Assembly: GCA_029245525.1 (NCBI GenBank) | Contig: JAQWPD010000044.1 | Coordinates: forward strand, 42,165 to 106,164 | Source of the DNA: Gammaproteobacteria bacterium | Lineage (GTDB): Bacteria; Pseudomonadota; Gammaproteobacteria; Steroidobacterales; GCA-2729495 | Reading direction: 5' to 3' | DNA length: 64,000 bases | In this document: in pieces, positions 7,796 to 18,171 of the stretch | Position numbering within the stretch: the first letter of the stretch is position 1 | Layout of the letters: every line of letters begins with the position of its first letter | The notes under the pieces: model-generated | The model's input: the letters and a program-made list of their open reading frames with translations, nothing else | What the model was told of the DNA's origin: nothing | The model's database searches: none | Made by a program: the position numbers and the translations under genes

Positions 7796-8904
7796 GCCGC
7801 CCCTCCACCGAAACGATTGCGCAAATAAGCCTTATAACGCGTTAGGCCGCCGTGCTGACTCAGCAATAGACCAATAGCGACCAACAGAAATATGAGGTGC
7901 ACCCACCATAATCCCAGCCAAGCCGGAGTGATGCCCTGCATCAGCCAGACTTTAGCCGCAACTAGAATATTTATATAAATAATGTAGATAAAAATGCCAC
8001 CGGCCAGATTGCTGTAGCGGCTCTGACGCGGCCGAGATTTACTGAGCGGAACAGCCAACACGGTAAGCACAAATAGCGTCAACGGCACCGACAAGCGCCA
8101 CTGAATTTCTGCCCCTGCACGCGACTGATCCAATGCCGATAACTCACGAAACGTCATTGCATCAATATCAAATTTTGGGAGCCTAGTTTCGGCAACAACA
8201 TATGGAATACCGTGCTCGGCAAACTTAATTATGCGAAATTCTGGGGTACCGGGCACTCCTTCATAGCGATGACCATCGACAAAGGTAAGAATTTTAGAGC
8301 CCGTATCTGCATCATTACGTTGGTTGGCCTCAGCAGCGACGATCACCTGTACCTCATCAGCCTCTCGATTCCGCACAAACACATTGGTAAGACGACCACT
8401 TTCATCGACCTTCTCTGCGTACAAAACCGCGTCGCGGGTGCCAAGCGGAATAAACCGACCTGCTTCCAGCATGCTCAAACTTAGATTTTTACTGGCGTCG
8501 AAACCGATTTCCTGAATCATACGCCTTGCCGATGGTGCAATATCCAGCGACAACCATGTCGCCATGCCCACCAACACTAGCGCAATCACTGACAGAGGAC
8601 GATACAGCGAAGCAGGACCGATGCCGCAGGCCATTATCGCGGCCATTTCACTGTCGCGATAAAAACGCGCAAGCGACACCATAATAGAAATAAAAATGCT
8701 AATCGGCATTAATATTGTCAAATATTGCACAGAACCCAGTGCCATCAAAGCAAACAGGGCATCTTTGGGAAGCTTCGAACCAGCAGCATCGCCAAGCACC
8801 TGAGCAAACTGTTCTATCATCAGCACAAGCAACAGCACCGCGGTCACCGCTGCCCAGGTAATCAGCGTCTCACGAAATACGTAACGATTAAGAATACTGG
8901 GCAT
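7792..8904 (-). CDS. lptF: LPS export permease LptF
   Basis: 370-residue partner permease of LptG with the same plan: three N-terminal helices, a periplasmic beta domain and three C-terminal helices. The frame extends to 8967, but ATG at 8904 gives the typical family beginning (MPSILNRYVFRETLITW), so it is preferred; the ribosome binding site is weak for either start. It is divergent from pepA, the arrangement also found in E. coli and Pseudomonas, and is first in the lptF-lptG operon. Confidence 0.92.
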   Translation of the reverse strand: MPSILNRYVFRETLITWAAVTAVLLLVLMIEQFAQVLGDAAGSKLPKDALFALMALGSVQYLTILMPISIFISIMVSLARFYRDSEMAAIMACGIGPASLYRPLSVIALVLVGMATWLSLDIAPSARRMIQEIGFDASKNLSLSMLEAGRFIPLGTRDAVLYAEKVDESGRLTNVFVRNREADEVQVIVAAEANQRNDADTGSKILTFVDGHRYEGVPGTPEFRIIKFAEHGIPYVVAETRLPKFDIDAMTFRELSALDQSRAGAEIQWRLSVPLTLFVLTVLAVPLSKSRPRQSRYSNLAGGIFIYIIYINILVAAKVWLMQGITPAWLGLWWVHLIFLLVAIGLLLSQHGGLTRYKAYLRNRFGGGAA

Positions 8905-9047
8905 ATAAATAGTCAGAATATCAAGTAAACTAGCGCGAACGCGTTGGTTCTCGGGTGCGAGCCTCAATCATGGGTGCTCCGCACAAACCGAGTCAAGCCC
9001 GCGGCACGAACAAACATTAATAACCCATTAATTTCTAGGAGATACAG

Positions 9048-10529
9048 ATGCGATTTCAAGTAACCACCGGCAAACCGGGAAAACAGCGCTGCAAGGTTGC
9101 CGTAGTGCCTGTGTTTGCCTCAGGAAAACTTGGATCTGTCGGTAAGGCCATTGATGCCCTGGCTGCCAAAGCCATATCTGCTGTGATCAAAGCAGGGGAT
9201 ATCTCAGGCAAAGTCGGCGAAACCCTGCTGCTAACAGAAACCGGCGCTTTACCGGCTGAGCGCATTCTGCTGGTTGGTTGCGGTGAGAAAGAGGCCTTCG
9301 ACCGAGTCGAATATCGCAAAGCGGTGCAGGCAAGTTTCACCGTCCTGCTGAACAAATCCTATGCAGACGCCCAGTTTTACCTCGCTGCCGACGGAATCAG
9401 CAATGGCGGCGCCTACCGTTCGGCACGCATCCTTGCCGAAACCTGGCATCGGCAATCATACCGCTTCCGGCAGCCGAGCAAACCCAAGCCAGCCGCACAG
9501 TCACTCAAAAAACTCAGCATCAGCATCGACATTAAGCACAGCGATGCCGCGAAGAAAGGCTTCTCGGACGGCAACGGTATTGGCGTAGGCATGAGTTTTA
9601 CCCGCGACCTGGGCAACACTCCTGCAAACTACTGCACACCCTCATACCTTGCCGGTCAGGCACGCAAACTGGCAAAGACAGATAAAAAACTGACCACGCA
9701 GGTTCTCACTGAGGCCAATATAAAGAAGCTGGGCATGGGTTCGTTCTTGTCTGTAACGGCGGGAAGTTCAGAACCCGCGAAGTTCATCATCATGCAATAT
9801 CAGGGCGCAGCTAAAACTAAAGCACCTATCGTCATTGTCGGCAAAGGCATTACCTTTGATACCGGCGGCATTTCTCTGAAGCCTCCGGCAGCAATGGATG
9901 AAATGAAGTACGACATGGGCGGTGCCGCCGCGGCTTTTGGTGTTATGCGCGCTGCTGTAGAAATTGGCATTAAGGTCAACTTGGTTGTACTCATTCCGAC
10001 CTGCGAGAACATGCCTAGTGCGACCGCCACTAAGCCAGGTGATGTTGTCACCTCAATGTCGGGACAAACTATCGAAGTTCTTAATACCGATGCAGAAGGG
10101 CGACTCATACTTTGCGATGCGCTCACCTATGCCCGTCGTTTTAAGCCCGCTGCGCTTATTGATATCGCAACCCTCACCGGCGCCGTGGTGATCGCACTGG
10201 GTAAACATCGCATGGGCCTGATGGCTAACTCCGACAAGCTTGCCGATGCACTCATGGGAGCCGGTGATGCCGCAGATGATCTGGCATGGCGCTTACCACT
10301 CGATAAGCCCTACAACGATCTACTAAAAAGCAACTTCGCTGACATGGCCAATATCGGTGGCCGAGCAGCAGGCACAATTACAGCGGCATGCTTTTTATCT
10401 CGGTTTACCGACGGTATGGAATGGGCGCATCTCGATATCGCTGGTGTCGCCTACAACGGCGGTACTGCCAGCAAAGGCAGCACCGGCCGGCCTGTTCAGT
10501 TGCTGGTTGAATACCTGCTGCAGCACTGA
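9048..10529 (+). CDS. pepA: Leucyl aminopeptidase PepA (M17)
   Basis: 493-residue cytosolic metallo-aminopeptidase that removes N-terminal residues from peptides using two Mn or Zn ions. The C-terminal catalytic domain shows KGITFDTGGISLKP near residue 265 (metal- and bicarbonate-site residues) and the M17 signature NTDAEGRL near 345. In E. coli PepA also binds DNA; the N-terminal domain needed for that is present here, but the activity is not shown. AGGAGATA precedes the ATG. First gene of a set with holC and valS. Confidence 0.95.
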   Translation: MRFQVTTGKPGKQRCKVAVVPVFASGKLGSVGKAIDALAAKAISAVIKAGDISGKVGETLLLTETGALPAERILLVGCGEKEAFDRVEYRKAVQASFTVLLNKSYADAQFYLAADGISNGGAYRSARILAETWHRQSYRFRQPSKPKPAAQSLKKLSISIDIKHSDAAKKGFSDGNGIGVGMSFTRDLGNTPANYCTPSYLAGQARKLAKTDKKLTTQVLTEANIKKLGMGSFLSVTAGSSEPAKFIIMQYQGAAKTKAPIVIVGKGITFDTGGISLKPPAAMDEMKYDMGGAAAAFGVMRAAVEIGIKVNLVVLIPTCENMPSATATKPGDVVTSMSGQTIEVLNTDAEGRLILCDALTYARRFKPAALIDIATLTGAVVIALGKHRMGLMANSDKLADALMGAGDAADDLAWRLPLDKPYNDLLKSNFADMANIGGRAAGTITAACFLSRFTDGMEWAHLDIAGVAYNGGTASKGSTGRPVQLLVEYLLQH

Positions 10530-10552
10530 GCTTGCGCTGAAGGAGAAGCCTG

Positions 10553-10999
10553 TTGCAGGATACTGCGACCCGTGTTGATTTTTACATTCTTGAGTCGGCT
10601 TCCCGGCCCGAGCGGCTGAATTTTGTGTGTCGATTAACAGAAACTGCTTACAAAGCAGGCAATACCATCTACCTGCTAGCTGCATCAAGCAGTGAGGCGG
10701 TGGAGATCAACAAGCTGCTATGGACATTCAAAGATGATGGCTTTGTGCCACACAATTTAAGCGGGGATAGCAATCAGGCGTCCGCGCCCATTATGATTGG
10801 GCATGAACAGCCGGATAATAGAGAGTATGGCTTGATAATCAACCTTGCTAACTCAGTGCCAGCAGAATTCGACAAATTCCAGCGAATCGCGGAAATCATT
10901 GACGCATCATCCACGGCAAAGCACTCGGGACGACAGCGGTTTACTCAGTATCGGACGGCAGGGATAGAACCCGACACGCATAAAATCGGTGGTAATTGA
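10553..10999 (+). CDS. holC: DNA polymerase III chi subunit HolC
   Basis: 148-residue chi subunit of the clamp-loader complex, which links the polymerase to single-stranded DNA-binding protein. The N-terminal core RVDFYILESASRPERLNFVCRL-type segment (residues 7-28) and the central NREYGLIINLANSVP strand match the family. The start is TTG at 10553, supported by AAGGAG 8 bases upstream; no ATG is in place. The pepA-holC-valS order is conserved in gammaproteobacteria. Overlaps the next gene by 11 bases. Confidence 0.9.
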   Translation: MQDTATRVDFYILESASRPERLNFVCRLTETAYKAGNTIYLLAASSSEAVEINKLLWTFKDDGFVPHNLSGDSNQASAPIMIGHEQPDNREYGLIINLANSVPAEFDKFQRIAEIIDASSTAKHSGRQRFTQYRTAGIEPDTHKIGGN

Positions 11000-11321
11000 A
11001 TTGGCTATAGATGATAACGACATTCCGATACTCACAGACTCAGTGGACATACCGGTATTGACCGAGGCAGCAGATCTGGATCTGGACAGCAGCCCGACAC
11101 TGGTACTCAGCGAGCATCAGATTAACGAACTGCGTATCCGTCTTACCGACAGCGCGCATGGGTTAATGGAGCGCTTGCTCTACAGCGCTATCCGCGAAAT
11201 GGAAAATGCGTTACTGGAAGACCTTACCAACCATCTTCGTGATGAACTGCCTGAGATCATTGATACTATTTTGCAAGAACACCTCGGCAAACCCGTTCAG
11301 GGAACCGGGGAAGCGGACTAA
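10989..11321 (+). CDS. Unknown acidic protein between holC and valS
   Basis: 110-residue, strongly acidic protein. The first 40 residues are a repeat-like low-complexity stretch (IPILTDSVDIPVLTEAADLD), and the rest is predicted helical (AIREMENALLEDLTNHLRDE). The chosen start is GTG at 10989, inside the end of holC; TTG at 11001 is possible. I do not recognise a named family. Its place between holC and valS and the tight spacing (6 bases to valS) indicate co-transcription. It could be an accessory of the polymerase clamp loader, but that is only a guess by location. Confidence 0.7.
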   Translation: MVIELAIDDNDIPILTDSVDIPVLTEAADLDLDSSPTLVLSEHQINELRIRLTDSAHGLMERLLYSAIREMENALLEDLTNHLRDELPEIIDTILQEHLGKPVQGTGEAD

Positions 11322-11327
11322 GGATTC

Positions 11328-14216
11328 ATGGACAAAACATACCAACCTGGCGACATTGAAGAGCGCTGGTATAAGCAGTGGGAAACTGCAGGCTACTTCG
11401 AACCCTCAAATGAGGGAAAACCCTATTGCATCATGATTCCGCCACCTAACGTGACCGGCACATTGCATATGGGTCATGCATTTCAGGACACCATCATGGA
11501 TACCCTGATCCGCTACCACCGCATGCAGGGGCACAACACACTGTGGCAACCCGGCACCGATCATGCGGGAATTGCTACGCAGATGGTTGTAGAACGCCAA
11601 CTTGAAGCTGAAGGCATCAGTCGCCATGATCTCGGGCGCGAAGCATTCCTTGAGAAAGTCTGGGAGTGGAAAGAAAAATCGGGCAACACCATCTCCAATC
11701 AGTTACGCCGGATGGGCAGTTCGCTCGACTGGGAGAATGAACGTTTCACGATGGACAAGGGCTTGTCTGAGGCCGTAATTGAAGTTTTTGTGAGCCTGCA
11801 CAGCGAAGGGCTTATCTTCCGCGGCAAGCGTCTGGTTAACTGGGACCCGGTATTGCATACCGCGGTCTCTGACCTGGAAGTAATCTCTGAAGAAGAGAAC
11901 GGCTACCTTTGGCACTTCCGCTACCCGCTTGCTGATGGCAAAGGCTACCTGACCGTTGCCACCACCCGCCCGGAAACTATGCTGGGCGATGCCGCCGTGG
12001 CGGTTCACCCGGATGACGAACGTTACGGGCATCTGATCGGACAAATGGTCAGCCTACCCCTCAGCGGCCGGCATATTCCGATTATTGCCGACGAGTATGT
12101 CGACCCCGAGTTTGGCAGTGGCTGCGTCAAGATCACTCCCGCGCATGACTTTAATGACTATGAGGTCTGGAGCAGACATAAAGCAGAACTCGGCAACATC
12201 CCGCATGGCGGTCTGATTAATATCTTTACTGTCGACGCGCATATAAAAGCATCTGCTGGCGATGACCTCACCTTCGGTCACAAAGCAGTGCATAAGCCGG
12301 GAGCCGAGGGCTCCACCAGCGATGCCGATACCTATACACTGCTGCCTGAAAAATATCGTGGCATGGATCGCTTTGCTGCACGTAAAGCCATTGTTGCCGA
12401 TCTCGATGCGCTTGGACTGCTTGAGAGAATCGCCGATCACAAATTAATGGTCCCGCGTGGCGACCGCAGCGGTCAGGTTATTGAACCGTATCTCACCGAC
12501 CAATGGTTTGTAAAAACAGCGCCGCTGGCCAAACCGGCTATTGAGGCGGTAGAAGATGGGCGAATTAAATTCATTCCGGAAAACTGGTCGAAAACCTACT
12601 TCGAATGGATGAATAACATTCAGGACTGGTGTATTTCGCGCCAACTGTGGTGGGGCCATCGGATTCCAGCTTGGTACGGCGAAGATGGCAGCATCTACGT
12701 TGCCCACAATGAATTGGAAGCCCGCGAGAAATACAACATACCGGCTACAGAGCAGCTTACTCAGGACCCAGACGTACTCGACACCTGGTTCTCGTCAGCG
12801 CTGTGGCCGTTCTCTACACTCGGTTGGCCGAACGACCCAAACGCACTTAAAACTTTTTATCCCGGCAACGTTTTGGTCACCGGTTTTGACATCATTTTCT
12901 TCTGGGTTGCACGCATGATCATGATGGGCATAAAGTTTGCTGGCGACGTGCCATTCCGTGAAGTGTATATTCACGGCTTGATCCGCGATCAAGATGGCCA
13001 GAAGATGTCGAAGTCAAAAGGCAATGTGCTGGACCCACTGGATCTGATCGATGGTATTAAATTGGAGCCGCTGGTGGAAAAACGCACCGGCGGTTTAATG
13101 CAGCCGGCATTACGCCCTAAAATTGAAAAATCCACCCGCCAGCAGTTTCCCAATGGTATTCCAGAATTCGGCACCGACGCATTGCGCTTTACCTTCGCAG
13201 CACTCGCTAGCAACGGTCGCGATGTCCGCTTTGATTTAAATCGTATTTCCGGCTATCGCAATTTCTGCAACAAAATTTGGAACGCAACGCGCTATGCGCT
13301 AATGAATACCGAGGGTAATGTCGACTGCGCTACCGGACAAACTATCGACCCCGCTAAACTCAGCCTACCTGACCGCTGGATTCTATCGCGACTCGGCAAA
13401 ACCGTTGGCGAAGTGCAGCGGCACATCGAAGCCTATCGTCTCGACCTTGCCGCCAAAGACCTGTATGAATTCACTTGGAACGAGTACTGCGATTGGTACC
13501 TCGAGCTGTCGAAGCCCATTTTGCAGGACGACGAACTGTCAGAGAGCGAAAAAGCCCTCACCCGCAACACCCTAATCACGGTGCTCGAAGCATTACTGCG
13601 CTGCCTGCACCCGATTACGCCGTTCATTACCGAAGAAATCTGGCAAAAAGTTGCGCCTCTGGCTGGCAAATCGGGCCCTAGCATCATGTTGCAGCCCTAT
13701 CCGAACAGCGCAGACTTCCCGCGCGACGAGCAGTCTGAAGAAGAGCTGCTCTGGATCAGAGAATTCGTACTCGGTTTACGGCAAATTCGTGGTGAGATGG
13801 ATATTTCTCCGGGCAAACAGCTGAACGTATTAATGCAGGATGCTGCTGAGAAAGATCGCGAGCTGTTTCTCCGCCATGAAATCTATCTGAGCAAACTTGC
13901 TCGTCTGGAAAGCAGTCGATTTCTTGAGACCGGAGAAACTTCGCCGCCCAGCGCAACAGCTCTGCTTGGTGGCATGAAAATTCTGGTGCCAATGGCCGGT
14001 TTGATCGATGTTGAAGCGGAACGACTACGACTGAGCAAGGCCATGGAAAAAGTTACCGGGGAGCTGAAAAAGTTACAAGGCAGGCTAAGCAACGAAGCAT
14101 TCGTTGCCAAAGCACCGCCTGCTGTCGTGGCTAAAGAGCGACAACGACAAAAAGAATTGGAACGTGAGATCAGCCAGCTGAATGATCAACTGGAGCTACT
14201 GATCACAATCGAATAA
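11328..14216 (+). CDS. valS: Valine-tRNA ligase
   Basis: 962-residue class I aminoacyl-tRNA synthetase charging tRNA-Val, with an editing domain that removes mischarged threonine. Visible are the HIGH-type motif HMGH near residue 47, the KMSKSKGN motif near 559, the tRNA-anticodon-binding helical region and a C-terminal coiled coil (about 890-960: [18 protein letters not shown]). Length is normal. Part of the pepA-holC-valS transcription unit; the MoxR gene begins 13 bases further on. Confidence 0.97.
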   Translation: MDKTYQPGDIEERWYKQWETAGYFEPSNEGKPYCIMIPPPNVTGTLHMGHAFQDTIMDTLIRYHRMQGHNTLWQPGTDHAGIATQMVVERQLEAEGISRHDLGREAFLEKVWEWKEKSGNTISNQLRRMGSSLDWENERFTMDKGLSEAVIEVFVSLHSEGLIFRGKRLVNWDPVLHTAVSDLEVISEEENGYLWHFRYPLADGKGYLTVATTRPETMLGDAAVAVHPDDERYGHLIGQMVSLPLSGRHIPIIADEYVDPEFGSGCVKITPAHDFNDYEVWSRHKAELGNIPHGGLINIFTVDAHIKASAGDDLTFGHKAVHKPGAEGSTSDADTYTLLPEKYRGMDRFAARKAIVADLDALGLLERIADHKLMVPRGDRSGQVIEPYLTDQWFVKTAPLAKPAIEAVEDGRIKFIPENWSKTYFEWMNNIQDWCISRQLWWGHRIPAWYGEDGSIYVAHNELEAREKYNIPATEQLTQDPDVLDTWFSSALWPFSTLGWPNDPNALKTFYPGNVLVTGFDIIFFWVARMIMMGIKFAGDVPFREVYIHGLIRDQDGQKMSKSKGNVLDPLDLIDGIKLEPLVEKRTGGLMQPALRPKIEKSTRQQFPNGIPEFGTDALRFTFAALASNGRDVRFDLNRISGYRNFCNKIWNATRYALMNTEGNVDCATGQTIDPAKLSLPDRWILSRLGKTVGEVQRHIEAYRLDLAAKDLYEFTWNEYCDWYLELSKPILQDDELSESEKALTRNTLITVLEALLRCLHPITPFITEEIWQKVAPLAGKSGPSIMLQPYPNSADFPRDEQSEEELLWIREFVLGLRQIRGEMDISPGKQLNVLMQDAAEKDRELFLRHEIYLSKLARLESSRFLETGETSPPSATALLGGMKILVPMAGLIDVEAERLRLSKAMEKVTGELKKLQGRLSNEAFVAKAPPAVVAKERQRQKELEREISQLNDQLELLITIE

Positions 14217-14228
14217 TAGGAACACATC

Positions 14229-15164
14229 ATGGTCACTGACCTTGCAAGCGCTAAAGCCGTTACCGATAAACTCGCAAATGAAGTTGGCCAGATCATCCTT
14301 GGCAAAGAACAGGAAATACAGCTGGCCTTAGCCTGCATTCTTGCCGGAGGACATCTGCTTATTGAAGATGTACCCGGCGTGGGCAAAACCCTAATGGCGC
14401 GCTCCTTAGCCCACAGTCTCGGCCTCAGCTTCAGTCGCATCCAATTTACCAGCGACCTGATGCCTGCCGATGTCATTGGCGTATCCATCTATCAGCAAAA
14501 TGACAATCGCTTTGTCTTCCATAAAGGTTCAATTTTTGCGCAAATGGTGCTCGCTGATGAAGTAAATCGTGCCGCACCAAAATCGCAAAGCGCATTACTC
14601 GAGGCAATGGAAGAACAACAGGTCACTGTTGATGGAAAAAGCTGGGAACTGCCACAACCGTTTATCGTTATCGCCACACAGAATCCTACGCATCAAATTG
14701 GTACCTACCCATTGCCCGAATCACAACTCGATCGCTTTCTTATGCAGATCGGCCTGGGTTACCCGTCAGAACCTCTGGAACGAAAACTGCTCCGTGGTGA
14801 TGACCGACGCGGAACACTAAAATCACTAAGACCTCAGATTAGCGGCGACGAACTGCCCGCGTTGCAACACGCCATTAAACTTGTTCAAGTCAGCGAAGCA
14901 CTGCTCGACTATGCACAGGCGCTAACGCGCTATACGCGCGAGCACCCAGACTTTGAACTGGGCTTATCGCCACGTGCCAGCATTGACCTAGTCAACGCCG
15001 CCCGAGCCTGGGCACTCATTCAGGGCCATCTGGGTGTGCAACCCGAAGACCTGCAATCGGTCTTCGCTGCTGTTGCCGATCATCGGCTGCGTCTTAATTC
15101 TGCCACTGGCGCAATGCCCGGTCAGGCAGCAATGCAAGTGCTCACGGAAGTTGCCATACCCTGA
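14229..15164 (+). CDS. MoxR-family AAA ATPase
   Basis: 311-residue AAA+ ATPase of the MoxR group. Walker A is EDVPGVGKTLMARS near residue 46; Walker B and the following MoxR signature are VLADEVNRAAPKSQSALLEA near 107; the sensor region ATQNPTHQIGTYPLPESQLDRF follows. Proteins of this group act as chaperone-like ATPases, usually with a DUF58 partner, which here follows with a 1-base stop/start overlap (TGATG at 15162-15166). Client proteins are unknown. Confidence 0.92.
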   Translation: MVTDLASAKAVTDKLANEVGQIILGKEQEIQLALACILAGGHLLIEDVPGVGKTLMARSLAHSLGLSFSRIQFTSDLMPADVIGVSIYQQNDNRFVFHKGSIFAQMVLADEVNRAAPKSQSALLEAMEEQQVTVDGKSWELPQPFIVIATQNPTHQIGTYPLPESQLDRFLMQIGLGYPSEPLERKLLRGDDRRGTLKSLRPQISGDELPALQHAIKLVQVSEALLDYAQALTRYTREHPDFELGLSPRASIDLVNAARAWALIQGHLGVQPEDLQSVFAAVADHRLRLNSATGAMPGQAAMQVLTEVAIP

Positions 15165-16174
15165 TGAAGGGGCCGGCAGAAACCCTGTGTGCAATTTCTG
15201 CCGGGATCCGGAATGCTCTGAGAGAGCGCAGCAACCAGTGGATACTAAAACGTCAGGGCATCGATGACGTATCGGTAACGCTTCATCGCCGCCGAACTTA
15301 TATCCTGCCGACTCGCGCCGGAGCGTTTTTTGCAGTCGTTGTTCTTATGTTACTCATCGGCTCGCTAAATTACGCAAACAACATGGGCTTCGCGCTAACA
15401 TTTCTACTTACCGGGGTCGGTCTTGTGGCCATGCATCACTGCCATAGAAATCTCGCCGGTCTCTGCATTAGCTTCAAACAAGCAAAACCTGTGTTTGCCG
15501 GAGACAAGGCTCAATTTGAATTTATTATCGACAACACGGACGCGCTCAGTCGCTCTCAAATTGGGGCCGGACTGAAAGAAGCTACTGCGGTCTGTGGTGA
15601 CATTCGCGCTAAAAACCGGGCGATATTCGCACTGCCACTGGTAACCAGCAAGCGCGGCTGGATTACCTGCCCTCGGATCGAGCTAAGCACCACCTACCCA
15701 CTGGGGCTATTTCGTGCCTGGGCCCCGGTGCATATGGATCTGCAGGCCCTCGTTTATCCGCGGCCGACGAATCGACTGCAAACTATTCTAAGCGCCAGCA
15801 GCGCACAGAGCCTGAGCGGTCTTAGCCTAATCGGTGAAGATGAGTTCTCTGGTTTACGTGAATACCGCAGCGGTGATTCTCTGCGCAATATTGCATGGAA
15901 GTCGGCAGCCAGCCTCGGCATTCTGCTCGTTAAAGAATACAAAGAGGGGGGACAAACGCCGCTGTGGATCGATTGGTCTCAACTGCCCTATCCAGAAACA
16001 GAAACTCGCCTTTGCGCAATGTGCCGGCTAGTGATTGATGCCGATGCTGAGCAACAGGTTTACGGGCTGCGTCTGCCCGGTGTGACTGTCTCTCCGGAAA
16101 AAGGCCACTCGCATTTGCATCATTGCTTGCGCGAACTTGCGATGTTCGCGCCGGCGAAACCAAGCCGCAGCTGA
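15164..16174 (+). CDS. DUF58 domain protein, MoxR partner
   Basis: 336-residue membrane protein with two N-terminal hydrophobic segments (about residues 45-90), then a beta-rich region and the DUF58 core GEDEFSGLREYRSGDSLRNI followed by WKSAASLG and VKEYKEGG. DUF58 resembles a von Willebrand A-like fold and partners MoxR ATPases. The ATG at 15164 overlaps the moxR stop and its own stop overlaps the start of the next gene, so the three are translated together. Confidence 0.88.
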   Translation: MKGPAETLCAISAGIRNALRERSNQWILKRQGIDDVSVTLHRRRTYILPTRAGAFFAVVVLMLLIGSLNYANNMGFALTFLLTGVGLVAMHHCHRNLAGLCISFKQAKPVFAGDKAQFEFIIDNTDALSRSQIGAGLKEATAVCGDIRAKNRAIFALPLVTSKRGWITCPRIELSTTYPLGLFRAWAPVHMDLQALVYPRPTNRLQTILSASSAQSLSGLSLIGEDEFSGLREYRSGDSLRNIAWKSAASLGILLVKEYKEGGQTPLWIDWSQLPYPETETRLCAMCRLVIDADAEQQVYGLRLPGVTVSPEKGHSHLHHCLRELAMFAPAKPSRS

Positions 16175-18171
16175 TGGATAAACTACTGCCGTTGCATGAA
16201 CCCAGTGCGCAGGACAGACGCATCCGCCTATTGTGGCTGCTCATTGCCGTTCTTTTCGTAAGTCTGCCACACCTGCTCCAAGTAAATATCTGGATCACGC
16301 TTATGCTGCTCGGCGTTAGCGCCTGGCGCTATGCACTCGAGTATCGTAACTGGAGCGTGCCATCTGTGTGGATCAAGGTGCCACTGGTGTTTGCCGCCCT
16401 GGCCGCCGTTGGTTTTACCTATCGCAGCATCACCGGCGTAGAGGCCGGCACAGGATTGTTGCTGGTGATGTTGGCGCTGAAGATTCTCGAAACTAAAACC
16501 GGACGGGACCTGATCGTCGTCTCAGCAATCTGCTGGTTCCTGATGTTTGCGGCATTTCTTCGTGAACAGCAGCTCTGGGCTATACCCTACATACTCTTTG
16601 GCATTAGCCTGTCAGTCGCCGCATTGATTCAGATCCACCGGGTTAGTGCAGTATTACCAGCGCGCCAAGTCATCACAAAAACTGCCGGAATCATCATTCA
16701 GGCGCTGCCCATCATGCTGGTACTGTTCTTTCTATTCCCGCGAATTCCGGCACCGTTCTGGGCGATGTCCACTGTTGGCTCTAGCGCGCAAACCGGGCTC
16801 AGCGATCAGCTGAATCCCGGCGATATCTCCAGCCTAAGCCGATCTGACAGTGTTGCGTTCCGGGTAAGGTTCAACGGTGCGATACCACCGGCGAGTGAGC
16901 GCTATTGGCGCGGCCCGGTGATGACTTACTTCAATGGCCGAGAATGGTCATGGGCTGATCGGGGTGAACCGATCCTTTCAGTGGAGGAGCTGTTGGTGGG
17001 TGGCACCTACTATGAATACGAACTGATGCTCGAGCCACACGGCAGAGAATGGTTGCTAGCATTAGAATCGCCAGTGCAATGGAGCCAAAACAAAGCCTAT
17101 CTATCGGCAAACCTGCAGTTGATCAGTCAAATACCGGTACGACAGCGCATTGCCTATACGGCACGATCTTATCAATTTGTCCAAAAACAACTGCCTGATG
17201 TCGAACGGCACATTCAGGCCATGCGACATTTGCCGAGCGGAAGTAACCCGGAGACATTGGCGTTTGCACTAAAGCTCAGAAATGAATCGAGCAGTGACAG
17301 CGATTACCTGAATCGAATACTCGATATGTTCCGGCAACAGAATTTTTACTACACACTGCGGCCACCGCGCTTAGGTAACAACCCAGTAGACCAATTTTTG
17401 TTCGCTAGTCGTAGAGGGTTCTGTGAACACTATGCATCGGCCTTTGCGACACTCGCCCGCGCCGCAAATATTCCAGCGCGGGTGGTCACCGGGTATCTTG
17501 GTGGGGAACTGAACCCAATGAATAACGACCTGATCGTACGCCAATCCGATGCGCACGCCTGGACCGAGGTCTGGATAGACGGTAACTGGTTGCGCGTAGA
17601 CCCGACTGCTGCGGTGGCTCCGCAGCGGATTGAACTGGGTCTGGACGAAGCACTATCCGCCAGCGATTTCGATTTCCGCCGCAACATGCGTAATACGCAA
17701 CTATTTCGTCAGGCCATACTCAGTCTGGATGCTGTCAATGCCGCGTGGAATCGCTGGGTACTGGCTTTCGGCCCCGAAATGCAACAAGACTTATTGCGCA
17801 ATGCAGGTTTCGACAAGCCGGATATGCGGGATCTGATTCTGCTCATGGCGATCAGCATCAGTCTGTTACTGGCTGCACTTGCGTATTACCTGCGCTTCGG
17901 CATCCGCAGCAAAAAAGACCCGCTGCTGCAAACCTACGAAACCTTCTGCAAGAAACTGGCCGATAGCGGCGTGATTCGCCACCGCAGCGAAGGCCCCGCA
18001 AGTTTCGCTGCTCGTGCCAGCCGACTCCGGCAAACCGATAGATCACATATTGAATCGATTACACAACTGTATATCCGGCTGCGCTATGAGTCCATTGGCA
18101 GCATTGTCCCAGCAGCAGAATTGCGACAATTAACCAAGCTCGTGAAAGCTTTTAAACCGACTTCAGATTAA
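16174..18171 (+). CDS. tgpA: TgpA-like membrane transglutaminase
   Basis: 665-residue inner-membrane protein: about six N-terminal transmembrane helices (DUF3488), a periplasmic transglutaminase core and one further helix near residue 550 before a cytoplasmic DUF4129-like tail. The catalytic triad is visible as C417 (RRGFCEHYASA), H461 (DAHAWTEVW) and D476 (VDPTAA). P. aeruginosa TgpA with the same layout is essential. ATG at 16174 overlaps the DUF58 stop (TGATG); an in-frame start at 16123 would lie deep inside that gene and is rejected. Substrate unknown. Its stop overlaps the convergent MFS gene by 4 bases. Confidence 0.88.
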   Translation: MDKLLPLHEPSAQDRRIRLLWLLIAVLFVSLPHLLQVNIWITLMLLGVSAWRYALEYRNWSVPSVWIKVPLVFAALAAVGFTYRSITGVEAGTGLLLVMLALKILETKTGRDLIVVSAICWFLMFAAFLREQQLWAIPYILFGISLSVAALIQIHRVSAVLPARQVITKTAGIIIQALPIMLVLFFLFPRIPAPFWAMSTVGSSAQTGLSDQLNPGDISSLSRSDSVAFRVRFNGAIPPASERYWRGPVMTYFNGREWSWADRGEPILSVEELLVGGTYYEYELMLEPHGREWLLALESPVQWSQNKAYLSANLQLISQIPVRQRIAYTARSYQFVQKQLPDVERHIQAMRHLPSGSNPETLAFALKLRNESSSDSDYLNRILDMFRQQNFYYTLRPPRLGNNPVDQFLFASRRGFCEHYASAFATLARAANIPARVVTGYLGGELNPMNNDLIVRQSDAHAWTEVWIDGNWLRVDPTAAVAPQRIELGLDEALSASDFDFRRNMRNTQLFRQAILSLDAVNAAWNRWVLAFGPEMQQDLLRNAGFDKPDMRDLILLMAISISLLLAALAYYLRFGIRSKKDPLLQTYETFCKKLADSGVIRHRSEGPASFAARASRLRQTDRSHIESITQLYIRLRYESIGSIVPAAELRQLTKLVKAFKPTSD

